From the NCBI GenBank assembly GCA_032716605.1, contig CM064545.1, positions 8,268,141-8,332,140 on the forward strand: a stretch of DNA of 64,000 nt, given 5' to 3'. Below, one piece after another: positions 1 to 11,298 of this stretch. Both the position numbers and the translations under genes were made by a program. The stretch is from Paralithodes platypus. Lineage: Eukaryota; Arthropoda; Malacostraca; Decapoda; Lithodidae. Position 1 is the first letter of the stretch; each line of letters opens with the position of its first letter. The notes beneath the pieces are model-generated. The model had not been told where the DNA came from, did not search any database, and saw nothing but the letters and a program-made list of their open reading frames with translations.

Positions 1-71
1 AGTATCCAAAGAACTAATCAGCAGTAGTAATTCAGACTTATTTCAAGCAAACACCCCCCCCCCCCCCCGGC

Positions 72-1544
72 TGTTCCAAGAGGGCACGGTCACCATCTCC
101 GCGTGACGACCGACCAAGATCTAGGTCGAGGTCGCCGCTTAAGCAGTCCTCTACATCCGCAGGGTCGTCAAGACCTCTTACCAAGAAGAGGAAAGCGGAA
201 ACACCGGCATCTACCACGCCGACACAAAGATGGAAAGGATATAAACATGGTACCCGTACGGAGTCTAAGGGTTCGAGCCACCGGCAAACGCCGGGGTCTC
301 GTCCTCCGTCCTCCGCTTCCACCTCTACCAGGCTTAATGTCCAATCTGGCAGTTCAGAGGTGGAAACGGAGGACGTAGTGTCGACTCCCAGGGATAGCTC
401 GAATGAAATACCCATTATGTCTAGCTCTATTAGGCAGGATTTTTCCAAACCTCGTGTACAACATCAGGTGGGTCAAACTAGGGTCCCGGCACCGGTATTG
501 ACAGAGCAATATCGTGGTTACCCGGCGGGTGAACATTATACTGTGTGTGGTACTTAAAGACCAGAACCTAGAATAGACACAGGGGCTCATGATGTGTGGA
601 GACATGCTGTGTCAAGTCAACCGGGATCCTCAGGTATAAACCCGGCAGGTGCTAGTCTTAGGCAGGATGTTGATATTCCTCAAGAAACATTACCTTCCTC
701 TGTACCAGATTTAAATTGGGCTGGCTTTGAACAATCAGTACTTTTTGAGGCACAACAAAACCTGGAAGGTATGGAAGAGGTTGAGGTAGGGCAAGAGGAA
801 TTAGAGATTTTATCCTCCGCCCAACCCTGCCGCCAAGTTAGTGAGTCAGAAGGGGAATCTGTAGCTTCTAAAGAATCTCAATATGTCACTAAAGATGATT
901 TAAATAGGATGTTCGAATCATTGGTACAAAGATTTCAGATGCAGCCACCGGTGATGGAGACTACACCATCCGTACCAGCGGCTCCGCCATCCGTACCGGC
1001 CACTCTGCCGACAGGGTCTGTCCGTCACTTGGCACCTGTTCAGATTTCTGCTCCACCAATTGTGCAAGCCCCATTAACTTGTATATTTGCTGTTCTTATC
1101 ACATCAACATTAACAACTACTAACGTATGGGTTATCACTGATGTAGTCCCTCCACCTTTGGAAAGAGTCCCTATTCAAAAGAGCCCTATGCCCCTATTGT
1201 ACGGTCCGGATCTTTCATGGGTAACTGTTATAGCTCAAAATCCCTCTAGTGCACAGCAGACGATTGCGGGAGAGCGTCCGGTTCCAGGTGAGTGGACTAT
1301 TCAAATTAATAAAACTAGAAAATTAAGAGCTAAGGACTCAGCTGGTAATATTGTGGATGTGTCAGTGAAAGCCATACCTAATGTTTATGCTTATGACTAT
1401 TTTGTTTATGCCTCCACCCCGGCTCTTCCACCTGCCTCCTCTGCACGCTTATGCACAGACTGGACTAAGACCGATGGGCTGAATGACGTAAAAGCGCTAG
1501 CTTCTCTCACGCTGGAACTGGATGCATTTCCGGTTAACGATTAG
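72..1544 (+). pseudogene. DIRS-like element, gag-like ORF, first part
   Basis: This frame is open from the edge of the C-tract (about base 60) to 1544 apart from one TAA at 555-557. The N-terminal 100 residues are rich in Ser, Arg, Pro and Thr, with RSPSP- and SRSRS-type runs and a basic KKRK stretch, as in DIRS gag-like ORFs. The middle is acidic (EEVEVGQEELE near residue 235) and is followed by a Pro-rich spacer. No enzymatic motif is present. The role is presumably packaging of element RNA; that is inferred from position only. The single stop could be a mutation, since the same frame continues with similar composition on both sides. Confidence 0.6.
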
Positions 1545-1573
1545 TTCGGCAACCCAGTACTGCAGATGGGCAG

Positions 1574-2376
1574 GTGGGACCAGGTCCGTGGGTGGACTGG
1601 GAATCTGAGGCTCAGCATTTTGCCTTGACAATCACATCTAAAACATCACACCAAATTCCACAAGAAACTCGCTCGTGGTTTTCCCTCCCGGTTGATAAAG
1701 CCGGAGGGGTACCCCCAGCTATTATGAGTTTTCTTTCAGCTCCTAAATTATCTTTGTGGGAATTACCGAAGCCCTTTTCAACTCCATCCCTGGCGCAACT
1801 AGACAAAGATTTTAAGTTGCGTCAGAAGGATTTGAGATTATTTTTGCAACTACTGCTGAGCCGCCAGATAGCTCAATCACTCATCAGAACTATAGAAGTC
1901 GTGAATGACTCCGACACTAGAAAAGCCATGGAGTTATCACGGCGCTTAATGCTCCAAAGTTCTATACAGTCACTGGGCGAAGTCAGAATAGCCTTGCTTG
2001 AGGCTGTAAGAGCACGTCCAGACCTTAGAGTCTATCTTGTGAAGAAATCACGCCCACTCTAGCTCGCCCCATCATTTGGCAGGCTGTGTTTAATCTAGCG
2101 GATGTTGCCAGGCCAGGTGCTTCCCCGGCAAGGAAGGAACATAAATTCACTAAGCCTTATGCCAAACCTAAGTCTGGCCAGAAGTCTCAACCTAGTGGGT
2201 CTGTAAAGTTCTTTCAGGGCTCTAGATCTCCTCCGGCGCAGGGGAGCACCCAGGCCAAAGGTAAGCAAGGTAAGCCATCAGGTAAATGGAACAAACAACA
2301 TTCCAAATACAAGTCAGGTCAAGGGTCAACTGCTGCCAAAACTAGCCAGCCGTCCACCTCTACAACACCACCTTAA
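1574..2376 (+). pseudogene. DIRS-like element, gag-like ORF, second part (two frames)
   Basis: Two adjoining open stretches, 1574-2062 and 2086-2376, lie in different frames and follow the first gag-like part directly. The first encodes a helical segment (LRQKDLRLFLQLLLSRQIAQ) similar in character to the capsid-like end of DIRS ORF1. The second is a basic, Lys/Ser/Gln-rich tail with SGQK and GKQGK repeats, probably nucleic-acid binding. They most likely were one ORF with the upstream part and have been separated by small indels. Identification rests on position before the RT and on composition, not on a named motif. Confidence 0.5.
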
Positions 2377-2488
2377 AAAAAGTAGACATAACACAAACTC
2401 TCTCACTCCCGGGGCCTATCAAGGGCGAGTTGGATCTGAGTACAGTCACGCCGGACAAGCCCAGTCAAGAAACTGGGTCATTCCAGAT

Positions 2489-2814
2489 GTGTCACCGGGC
2501 TTGGCCCCGGCGGACTTGGGCTCGGACAGTGGTACGCAAGGGCATAACCTAGCGGTGGCTCCAACGACCTTGTTTACGTCAACCACTCGAAATCAATCAT
2601 GTTTCTTTAGAGGTGGAGTCACTGGTCCAGGAAATGATCATCAAGCATATCATTGTCCCGGTCAATCCAACTTGTCCAGTTTACACGTCCAAATTTTTAT
2701 CGTACCAAAGTGGGACAATATATTCACAATACATCGTTCAGGATGCTCACTGTCAATCAAGTCAGGCTAACACTTCCGCTGTGCTCGTTTGACCTGACAG
2801 AAGCCAATTGGCAC
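2489..2814 (+). pseudogene. DIRS-like reverse transcriptase, N-terminal part, cut by the gypsy insertion
   Basis: Fragments in two frames match the start of DIRS-type RT: a helix ending VESLVQEMIIKHIIVPVNP, then FIVPKWDN in place of the usual F-x-VPKK-D-G, and just before 2814 the strand SFDLTEANW holding the first catalytic Asp region. The frame resumes at 10756 once the inserted element and one GCAC copy are removed. At least one frame change lies near 2690, and the stretch between the motifs is shorter than usual, so an internal deletion is likely. Confidence 0.65.
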
Positions 2815-4575
2815 TGTTACAACTGAGGTTTAAATATATCAGGGCTCTTATTCATTGGACTAGTAATGGCATAAATGCTACAATGGAAAGCGCTAGATCC
2901 AACCTCTGATGTATATTCCCAGTGAACAAAGAATACAAATACTCTACAGAGTTCTATATGCAATAATAGGTTATTAAACTCTCAATAAATGTGCGTCTAC
3001 TCTAGGCTTAATGTTATGTGAAAACAGCCTATTACTACCTATAACCGAAGGTGCTTGGTTATGGTATGCAAAGTAAGGTGGTAAGAGAAGTTACAGCTTA
3101 CGTTACTTTAATCAATAAATGTCAGGCACTTCTGCATGAAAGAAAGTGCACTAAAGTTCTTCAACACCAACAAGGAATCTTCTTTAAATGTTAGATGCTA
3201 TCAAGATGCTCGAATCGGAAATGGAACCCAAAAAGGCAGGCAGCGGAACAATGCTCGTGCAGGCTATGCACACAAAAAGGCAGGATATATAATGCAGTCG
3301 GAGCCAAGAATATCCTAAACGCTACAACAATAATTATCTCCACGACAATGCAGTGTTCCTATCAACAAAAAGAGCCTAAGTCGTTTGTGTCTCAATACAT
3401 CAAACTAGGCTGCGAAATGCTTGTGTAATCATAACCGGGTATGCATAATAAGAGTAATTGGGTTAATATACTTAATGTCTACTATGACTGATAAAGTCTA
3501 GCTAGAGTCAATGATACGAGATACTGGTGCGCATGGCATGCCGTGCATGGCATGCCTAGTGCAAATCTCAAGTCTGTGCGTCAAATATTACGTTATAATG
3601 AAGGGTAGCTCTCTTGAGAAACCTTAATACCGAAGTATTAAGCGTTCTCCTGGCATACCTCAAAGACAAACAACGAGCTTAGAACAGTGCAGAATGGTAT
3701 AGGCAAAAAGCCCTCATTCGTGCATGCTCTATTCTCAATGGCACACAGACTAGAATTTACCCAATCAACTCCAGTTCTCAGGTATGTCGTGCAGCTTTTA
3801 ACTAAAGCCAGCACCCATCGGAAACAATACCTTATAGTATCAGACTCCTAGTCTAGCATTATCTAATCCAGCAGAACACTAATAATTATAGGAAGCGGTA
3901 CTGAACAATATGAATGCCAACCAATGCTTCGTGATCAACTTATCTTGACAACTAACATACATGGGTTATATAAGACCTTAACGCACAATACAACTGGCCA
4001 GCATGAAGCTGATTATGCAGAGTTAACCAGAGGGGGTATAATATTAATAAAAGGTGGTGAAAGATATGGAAAATGAGAGAGATAGGCAGAGGAAAAGGTT
4101 CTCAGGTGCAGAGAGGAGGACAGATATCAAAGGGATAAGAGGGATGCGTTCTAGAAACCAGATCTGAGGGAGAGAGTGGCGAGAGAGCTGTATATATACT
4201 AGCACTAGGTCGCACCGCGTAGACAAAGCGGTAACAATTCCTTCAGCCAATGACAAAGAAGCCAGCCAAACATGACGTCACCAAGCATTGCAAAAAACAC
4301 TGCGTGCCTCCTCTCACTCTGTTCTACTGTCTCTCTCTCTCTCTCAAATCCTATCATTACTACTTAATGATAAAACATATACTTTGCAATTAAATATATA
4401 ATGCCTTGACATGGGCGAAAACAAAGAGCCTTTCTGGACTGCCCATGACACGAGCTTTCATATGAAATAAAACACACAATAATACATCAACTGTAGCCAC
4501 ATCCACTGCCCTGGCGATCCTAGCGAGTCACTGTAGGACAAGCCATGCGGTTCTAACGGAGTGGTTAACGTCACA
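2815..4575 (-). repeat. 3' LTR of the gypsy element
   Basis: It matches 9007-10755 along its whole length. It is 12 bases longer, partly through an extra GTGCATGGCATGCC-type duplication near 3535-3560. Small ORFs that occur identically in both LTRs (for example about 60 codons from 3136) are repeat-borne and not evidence of genes. Confidence 0.95.
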
Positions 4576-4583
4576 CCCCCCCC
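4576..4583 (-). other. Polypurine tract of the gypsy element
   Basis: Eight G on the minus strand immediately precede the TGTGACG start of the 3' LTR. This is the expected place for the plus-strand primer of an LTR retrotransposon. Confidence 0.7.
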
Positions 4584-5050
4584 AAGATTTTTCTCAGAGG
4601 CCCAAAGCTCAAAACAAATCTGATGGTTAGAACCCATGCTATATCTCTACTTCCCATCACCCAGCGGCAGTAAAATATCTGGCACAGTTCTTCAACAAAA
4701 CATTTTACAAAATTATAACCCTCCCCAACACAATAGGTTAAATCATATGTAGTTATGCTCCTCAAGAGTGAGCTTCTCTAGCCCAGCATTCTGAGAGGAG
4801 TGCAACTCAGAATTCCTGCTATAACATACTGAAAAAATTCAACTATCAAAGAAAGAGTTTTTATTTGATTTTTATGTTTTTAATTTGTTTATTTCGGCTG
4901 CACTATAGGGGCAAGCCTAGTTTTTTTCTTCTATACCAAACGCTCCACTCCTGCTTTACGACCCAATACGCTGGGCTACAACCGCGAGCCAACAAGCACC
5001 AAGCGCAAAATACTATTCAAACTAAAGCAGGAGGCTACCCGTGTGTCAAT
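4584..5050 (-). other. 3' untranslated region of the gypsy element
   Basis: This stretch lies between the stop of the RNase H ORF and the polypurine tract. I see no convincing coding frame or structured repeat in it. Confidence 0.5.
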
Positions 5051-6295
5051 CTACCCAGGATCATATACCCTTGAAAGACAATCTGCAACCACGTTGTCAC
5101 AACCGGCAATATGGCGTATGTCCAGGTTATATACCAATAACCTTAGTGACCACCTGGTCAGCCTCATATTCCGATTGTGAAACTGGTCCAAGAACTTGAG
5201 AGGGTGATGATCTGTGTAAACTACAACGACCGGACCATAGGCTGGAACATAGACCTCGAAATGCCCAAGCATAACAGCCAGTAGCTCCTTCTCGACAACA
5301 GAGCAGCTCCCCTGGGCTGAATTGAACTTCTCCGAGCAGAAACTAACAGGATGCTCCAGCCCATCATCGTCCTCTTGCATAAGGACCGCACCAGCCCCCA
5401 CACCACTAGCAACCGTTGCTAGTTGGAAAGGTAGGCTAAAGTCAGGGGCCCTGAGGATCGGGTGAGTGCACAACAGGTGTTTTACTACTCTAAACGACTT
5501 CTCACACTCAGGCACCCATTTGACTTTCTTATCCTTCCAGTTATCCTCCACCTGAGCTTGACTGTCCAGTTCTCCTTCTCCACCTTGACTGCTAAACGTC
5601 ATCACAGGCACAGTGAGAGGCTCAGGGGGGTGTCTCACATACTCCTTCATGAGATTAACATGACATAACTGATTGCGCTTACGTCTGTCTGGAGCGGCCA
5701 CCAAGCAATCCAGGTCCGATAGCCTCTCAACCACCCTATAAGGACCAGAGTACTTCGCGGATAAGGGATGACCTACAAGGGGCAGTAGAATCAACACCTC
5801 CTGACCCACGTGAAACTCCCTGAGTTTAACCTTGAGGTCGTACCTGTCCTTCATGAGGGCCTGAGAGCTAGTCAAATTACGGCCAGCCAACTCCAGACTG
5901 CGCAACATCCGTTCTCGACTGTCGAGGACATACTTGAGCATAGAACAAGGTTTTTCTGTGCCCTCCCATATTTCTTTAACCATATGGAGAGGCCCTCTGA
6001 CACGGTGTCCAAAGACGAGCTCATTAGGGCTGAATCCCAAAACTTTCCCCAGGTACCTCCCGTGCAGCAAACAAAACATATGGCAGGCCAAGATCCCAAC
6101 CTTTCCCACTCTCAAAGCAACAATAACGAAGCACAGATTCCAAGGCTGAGTGCCATCGCTCAAACACGTACCGGCTCTCCGGATGATACGCAGATGACAC
6201 AACCGTAACAATCCCATGCTGCGGCACTGCTTGAACAAAGAGGCTAGAAGTGAAGTTGGATCCTTGGTCTGACTGAATCCCCTGCGGGTAACCAT
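5051..6295 (-). pseudogene. Integrase C-terminus fused in frame to a gypsy RNase H
   Basis: The 414-codon frame has no stop. Roughly residues 86-230 are an integrase C-terminal region: FSPNELVFGHRVRGPL, then the GPYRVVE barrel strand and HVNLMKEY. Residues 251-411 are the end of the RT connection and a canonical gypsy RNase H: KVKWVPECEKSF, ILRAPDFSLPFQL, GVGAGAVL, VEKEL, YTDHHPL, and the terminal VVADCLSRV. In Ty3/gypsy elements RNase H lies before the integrase, so this order is inverted. Val295 occupies the place of the first catalytic Asp (a single A-to-T change in GAT), so the enzyme is probably inactive, while the later Glu and Asp motifs remain. The first 85 residues are out of frame with the integrase upstream and are not meaningful. 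Confidence 0.85.
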
Positions 6296-6824
6296 ACCGG
6301 GAAAAATACACTAGCAAGTTTCGGACCACCATCTTCGCTGACCCATATCTCATAGAGTACGCGTCAGGATACCTTGTTGCTACATATCCCGACTGTGCAT
6401 CACTGGTCTCCTCCAACTCGACAGCACCGGTACCACATTCAAGAACCTCCGGGTCTTCTAATTGCAATTTACGAATGTCCGAAGGAGCAAGCTTATCTAA
6501 GTGTTTGCGAAACAACTCATGCCCCCCTCCTACATTGAATTTAGCCTCCCGTTGCTCTCTCTCTGTGTATCGTTGCTGTCTCTTCGTCTTTTTAAGCCTA
6601 TCCTCTGCCTTCTTAGTAACAGTTAATGGGTCTTCTCCAGACTCGAAAATCGGTCCTAATAATGAGTCCCCGAGAATGTCCGTTGATACTAAACTCTCAA
6701 CCGCATCAACTTTCAACCCCTTCTCGGTACCTTTCCTCCGCTTGTCTAAAGACTGTTGACCAGAATGTGACTCCCTGGATGCAAGAGATCTGTGACAACA
6801 CACGCCATAGGTTGCACCTGACAC
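6024..6824 (-). pseudogene. Partial integrase catalytic core
   Basis: From about residue 150 the protein matches a Ty3/gypsy integrase core: ATRYPDAYSMR, YFSRYGYP, IQSDQGSNFTSS (second catalytic Asp), SSAYHPES and FERWHSALES (catalytic Glu). The strand with the first Asp, which normally lies just before ATRYPDAY, and the HHCC zinc region are missing. The sequence before it is a charged linker (KKTKRQQRYTEREQREAKF) that belongs after the protease. The deletion joint is therefore near 6390. One inserted G near 6045 shifts the frame into the ORF at 5051-6295. The product cannot integrate DNA. Confidence 0.8.
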
Positions 6825-8146
6825 TTCTCAACCCACTCCTGCTCCTCCCTACTCACGTCGGCCGGCTTCTCGGCAACGACCCAGGGTGGAGCCTCAGAAG
6901 TAGGCCCCGCAAAGTCGTTGCCGAGAAGGAGGTCGACGCCCCCAACAGGTAACTTCTCCACAATTCCTACATCCAGGTCACGAGTCACACCATCAACTTC
7001 CATCTTCATTCTTACAAGCGGGTATGACCTTGTTGCATTAACCCCCTGAACCACAACCACCCGCGCCGTATTTACAGGTTTACCAGTGAAATTCCTCAAC
7101 AATGTTTGCGATGCCCCAGTGTCATGCAAAATTCTCACCTCATGTCTTCTACCCCCCCACTCCACACAACCGAGTCCCCTGTGGTCACTAAAGGCATCAC
7201 GGACAGGGAATAAGCCTTCCGGATCCTTCTGCACTGGCAGTGTATTTACCTCGGAAGAATTGCCTCTAACAAACTCCGATGTCCTCTTGAACACTCCAAT
7301 GCCGTGAGCAAAAGACACGGCTGCCGGAGGAGGTCGACTAGGGCACTCATTTGCCTTATGACCCTCCTGGTGGCACTTAAAACACATAAATTTCGGTTTT
7401 GGCTTATACTGTGATGTAAAAAGCCCCTGACTTTTCTCATACGGCGTGGTGTTAGGTTTGGATTCAGTTTTAGTTTCATTGCTCTTTTGTTTAAATGTGT
7501 CATTGCTACGGGGAGGGGGAGGATAACGGTCCCTAGCACTTGCATCGTACTTCTGTGAGGACCCGCAACCCCAAATCAACGACAGCCGTCGATCAGCCTT
7601 TTCTGCTGCTTCGACTAGAGTTATTGGGTTTTTCTCCTTTAAGTTCAAAGTTAGATCACCGCCCGTGCTCTTAAAGAACTGCTCCAACATCATTAACTGC
7701 TTAATTCCATCAAATGTTGTTACCTTCTCAGATCGGAGCCAGTTCCCCATAGCATCGGACAAGTCCCGGGCGTGTTCCAAAAAGGTGCTATCTCTTCCCT
7801 TGGTTACACCCCGGAACTTCAAACGGTACGTTTCTGGTTGCAGTTCGTAAGCCCTCAGGGCAGCCTCCTTGAGATCCTCATACACAATACATGACTCCAA
7901 AGGTAAAGCATCGTAGGCTTTAAGACCCTTGCCTATTAATCTAGAGGATACAAGTGCTGCCCATTTATTCTCTGGCCACTGGTGTTCCTGGCACTTCTTC
8001 TCAAAGCGTGCGAAAAATTCTGTTACACCACTCTCATCAAACACCGGAACCAGTTTCAATAAGTGCAAGAGAGATTGATCATGAACACGGTTACCAGCCC
8101 CAAGTCGCTGTCCCGTTGTCTCTACTCGCGACTTCTCTACGTCCAT
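6746..8146 (-). pseudogene. Gag (capsid, nucleocapsid) and aspartic protease of the gypsy element
   Basis: The ORF is 466 codons long and starts at a true ATG. Residues 35-190 form a helical capsid of the kind seen in gypsy elements (FFARFEKKCQEHQWPENKWA, YDLK-like helix, ELQPETYRL). A zinc knuckle C-x2-C-x4-H-x4-C lies at residues 255-268 (CFKCHQEGHKANEC). The protease active site is HDTGAS at 341-346 and the flap-side LLLGNDF follows near 425. The frame upstream of the ATG reads on in the style of the preceding gag ORF, so the ATG may be internal to a longer gag now broken by a one-base indel near 8220. The 3' end overlaps the next frame. Confidence 0.85.
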
Positions 8147-8174
8147 GTCGGCACAGTACCTAGTCGACTCTAAA

Positions 8175-8789
8175 TCAGCTTGGATTTTTGCTAGCTCTGT
8201 GCTGCTGACTGATAGTTTTTCTCTCTTCTATCTTGGCTCTCTCTTCTATCTTGGCTAATTCTAATTGCTGCTGAAGCTCACATGCCCTTTGTTGCTGCTG
8301 AAGCTTAGCTAATTCGAGCTGAAACAATAATTCTGGAGATAACCCTTGAGGAGGTGAAGGTGCTATAATGTTTGAAATTACCGGTGGTCCCCCCAGGGGC
8401 AACTCACCCTGCCAGTCACCACCCAACTGTGGAAGTGTACCCGGGGTCGGCAAACCACTGGGATGGCTAGGAGTCGAGTGTAGGGGAAGCATGGCCGAAG
8501 GGCTCTGAGCACTCAACCCATCTCGCTCACCAGTCACCCTGCCCAGTACACACGTTATCAAGTTATCCCTGGTCATGCTGCTAGTACCCGCATGACCGAT
8601 AGCTGTGGCCAGGCATTGAAGACCGTACCGATCCATACCCTCCAACCGCTCGGCAGTAACAGGCCATTGCAAAAATATCCTAGCATCCTCCTCACAGTTC
8701 ACCTGATTAACCCTTTCATCATGCTGCTGTTCCTCAGTTTCGACATTATGTACTGTGTCTCCATTCTCCTCTGATCCGGTATAAGACAT
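8175..8789 (-). pseudogene. Gag N-terminal region with coiled coil
   Basis: The ATG at 8789 opens a frame beginning MSYTGSEENG. It has an acidic start, a segment FLQWPVTAERLEG, a Pro/Gly-rich middle and a C-terminal coiled coil rich in Gln, Leu and Glu (ELAKLQQQQRACELQQQLEL). The frame ends at 8175. The next frame reads AKIQADLEST into the following gag ORF, so one base gained or lost near 8220 separates two halves of one gag. A programmed shift cannot be excluded, but no clear slippery heptamer is visible. Confidence 0.7.
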
Positions 8790-8984
8790 GATGCTCACAA
8801 AAATTTCCCACCTCAATATTAAAAAAAGAAGCACCCCAAACTCTTATACCTCAATATACACACAAAAATTCTCGGAAATACTTAAGGGCTATACTATGTT
8901 GCAAAAAAAAAATATTCTTGCTGATCCCCGCAAAATATTCCCCAAAACAACAAATGTTCCCTGCTAATAAATGTAGGTTCACCA

Positions 8985-9004
8985 AATCCTAGGTAAGGTC
9001 ACCA
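8985..9004 (-). other. Primer-binding site of the gypsy element
   Basis: On the minus strand, two bases after the 5' LTR end (...GTAACA), the sequence reads TGGTGACCTTACC. It begins with TGG, as needed to pair with a tRNA CCA end. TGGTGACC recalls tRNA-Trp-primed gypsy clades, but the match beyond eight bases was not verified. Confidence 0.6.
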
Positions 9005-9006
9005 TT

Positions 9007-10755
9007 TGTTACGACTGAGGTTTAAATATATCAGGGCTCTTATTCATTGGACTAGTAATGGCATAAATGCTACAACGGAAAGCGCTAGATCCAACCTCTG
9101 ATGTATATTCCCAGTGAACAAAGAACACAAATACTCTCCAGAGTTCTATATGCAATAATAGGTTATTAAACTCTCAATAAATGTGCGTCTACTCTAGGCT
9201 TAATGTTATTTGAAAACAGCCTATTACTACCTATAACCGAAGGTGCTTGGTTATGGTATGCAAAGTAAGGTGGTAAGAGAAGTTACAGCTTACGTTACTT
9301 TAATCAATAAATGTAAGGCACTTCTGCATGAAAGAAAGTGCACTAAAGTCCTTCAACACCAACAAGGAATCTTCTTTAAATGTTAGATGCTATCAAGATG
9401 CTCGAATCGGAAATGGAACCCAAAAAGGCAGGCAGCGGAACAATGCTCGTGCAGGCTATGCACACAAAAAGGCAGGATATATAATGCAGTCGGAGCCAAG
9501 AATATCCTAAACGCTACAACAATAATAATCTCCACGACAATGCAGTATTCCTATCAACAAAAAGAGCCTAAGTCGTTTGTGTCTCAATACATCAAACTAG
9601 GCTGCGAAATGCTTGTGTAATCATAACCGGGTATGCATAATAAGAGTAATTGGGTTAATATACTTAATGTCTACTATGACTGATAAAGTCTAGCTAGAGT
9701 CAATGATACGAGATACTGGTGAGCATGGCATGCCGCATAGCCTAGTGCAAATCTCAAGTCTGTGCGTCAAATATTACGTTATAATGAAGGGTAGCTCTCT
9801 TGCGAAACCTTAATACCGAAGTATTAAGCGTTCTCCTGGCGTACCTCAAAGACAAACAACGAGCTTAGAACAGTGCAGAATGGTATAGGCAAAAAGCCCT
9901 CATTCGTGCATGCTCTATTCTCAATGGCACACAGACTAGAATGTACCCAATCAACTCCAGTTCTCAGGTATGTCGTGCAGCTTTTAACTAAAGCCAGCAC
10001 CCATCGGAAACAATACCTTATAGTATCAGACTCCTAGTCTAGCATTATCTAATCCAGCAGAACACTAATAATTATAGGAAGCGGTACTGAACAATATGAA
10101 TGCCAACCAATGCTTTGTGATCAACTTATCTTAACAACTAACATACATGGGTTATATAAGACCTTAACGCACAATACAACTGGCCAGCATGAAGCTGATT
10201 ATGCAGAGTTAACCAGAGGGGGTATAATATTAATAAAAGGTGGTGAAAGATATGGAAAATGAGAGAGAGAGGAAAAGGTTCTCAGGTGTGGAGAGGGAGA
10301 CAGATATCAAAGGGATAAGAGGGATGCGTTCTAGAAACCAGATCTGAGGGAGAGAGTGGCGAGAGAGCTGTATATATACTAGCACTAGGTCGCACCGCGT
10401 AGACAAAGCGGTAACAATTCCTTCAGCCAATGACAAAGAAGCCAGCCAAACATGACGTCACCAAGCATGGCAAAAAACACTGCGCGCCTCCTCTCACTCT
10501 GTTCTACTCTCTCTCTCTCTCTCTCAAATCCTATCATTACTACTTAATGATAAAACATATACTTTGCAATTAAATATATAAAGCCTTGACATGGGCGAAA
10601 ACAAAGAGCCTTTCTGGACTGCCCATGACACAAGCTTTCATATGAAATAAAGCACACAATAATACATCAACTATAGCCACATCCACTGCCCTGGCGATCC
10701 TAGCGAGTCACTGTAGGACAAGCCATGCGGTTCTAACGGAGTGGTTAACGTCACA
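9007..10755 (-). repeat. 5' LTR of the gypsy element
   Basis: This is the upstream LTR for the minus-strand ORFs. On the minus strand it runs from TGTGACG at 10755 to GTAACA at 9007. It matches the other LTR with about 25 scattered substitutions. Confidence 0.95.
10371..10378 (-). promoter_or_regulatory. Possible TATA box in the gypsy 5' LTR
   Basis: A TATATATA within TAGTATATATACAGC occurs on the minus strand about 380 bases into the LTR, followed by a GA/CT-rich leader. The same motif sits in the other LTR near 4191. No transcription data are available; this is a motif call only. Confidence 0.35.
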
Positions 10756-11280
10756 GCACATCCCGGTAAACAAACGGTTCCAAAAGTTCCTCACTTTGAG
10801 GATAAAGCATCGGACTGACGTCTTTCAATGGATGCCCTTCGGTTTGAACCTAGCACCGAGAACTTTTACCAAATTTGTCTGTCATTCAAGGAATCAAAGA
10901 AGCAAGGTGTTGTGGTACCTGGACGACTGGCTAGTAGTGGCAGAATCAGCGAGTCAATGCCACAATCATGTAATCATAATTCTCAATCATATGAAATCCT
11001 TGGGGTTCAAGGTCAACTTGGCAAAGTCGAACCTTGTCCCAACAAGGGTAATTCAGTGGATAGGTCTGGTCTGGGACACAGCACATCTTACTCTCAGTCA
11101 GAGTGTGGACAACCGCAACAGATTTCGAAAGAAACTGTTTCATTTTCTCCACAGCCTGACTACCACGAGAAGGACGTGGGAATCTCTAATCGGCTCTCTC
11201 GACTGGATTCAACTTACTGTAAAGTTGGGCCGGTTGAAAGTAAAGAGATTAATCTTGGAAGGCAATAAACATTTTCCGCT
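10756..11280 (+). pseudogene. DIRS-like reverse transcriptase, palm and thumb
   Basis: The frame continues the RT cut at 2814. It shows QWMPFGLNLAPRTFTKF (motif B region), WYLDDWLVVA with the catalytic YLDD, and GFKVNLAKSNL, followed by QWIGLVWDT. These are hallmarks of DIRS/Ngaro-type RT, whose Pro-Phe-Gly-Leu and LDD-W-L motifs differ from gypsy and LINE enzymes. The catalytic Asp pair is intact. The overlapping frame at 10828-11268 is a shadow. Confidence 0.85.
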
Positions 11281-11298
11281 GTTGCCGGCGGGGAAGTT

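Larger units (their letters stand above)
2815..10755 (-). mobile_element. Ty3/gypsy-type LTR retrotransposon, complete ends, rearranged interior
   Basis: Two long direct repeats (2815-4575 and 9007-10755) start TGTTAC and end GTCACA on the plus strand, giving TG...CA termini on either strand. Four-base copies of GCAC flank the whole at 2811-2814 and 10756-10759. All internal ORFs are on the minus strand, so 9007-10755 is the 5' LTR. A primer-binding-type TGGTGACC lies two bases inside it and a run of eight G precedes the 3' LTR. Domain order is gag, protease, part of the integrase core, integrase C-terminus, RNase H. The RT and the integrase N-terminus are missing. It cannot be autonomous as it stands. 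By eye the LTRs differ at about 25 bases and two short indels over 1.75 kb, so the insertion is fairly recent. Confidence 0.92.

Noticed and set aside
3136..3318. A 60-codon frame also present at 9328-9510
   Set aside because: It is present twice only because both lie in the LTRs of the same element; there is no motif or start context.
5810..6208. A 132-codon plus-strand frame inside the gypsy element
   Set aside because: It lies antisense to the integrase region, which has recognisable motifs on the minus strand.
8175..8260. Programmed frameshift between the two gag ORFs of the gypsy element
   Set aside because: No clear slippery heptamer or following structure was visible, and other frames in this element are broken by simple indels.
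10828..11268. A 146-codon frame overlapping the DIRS reverse transcriptase
   Set aside because: It is a shadow; the alternative frame contains the RT motifs including YLDD.
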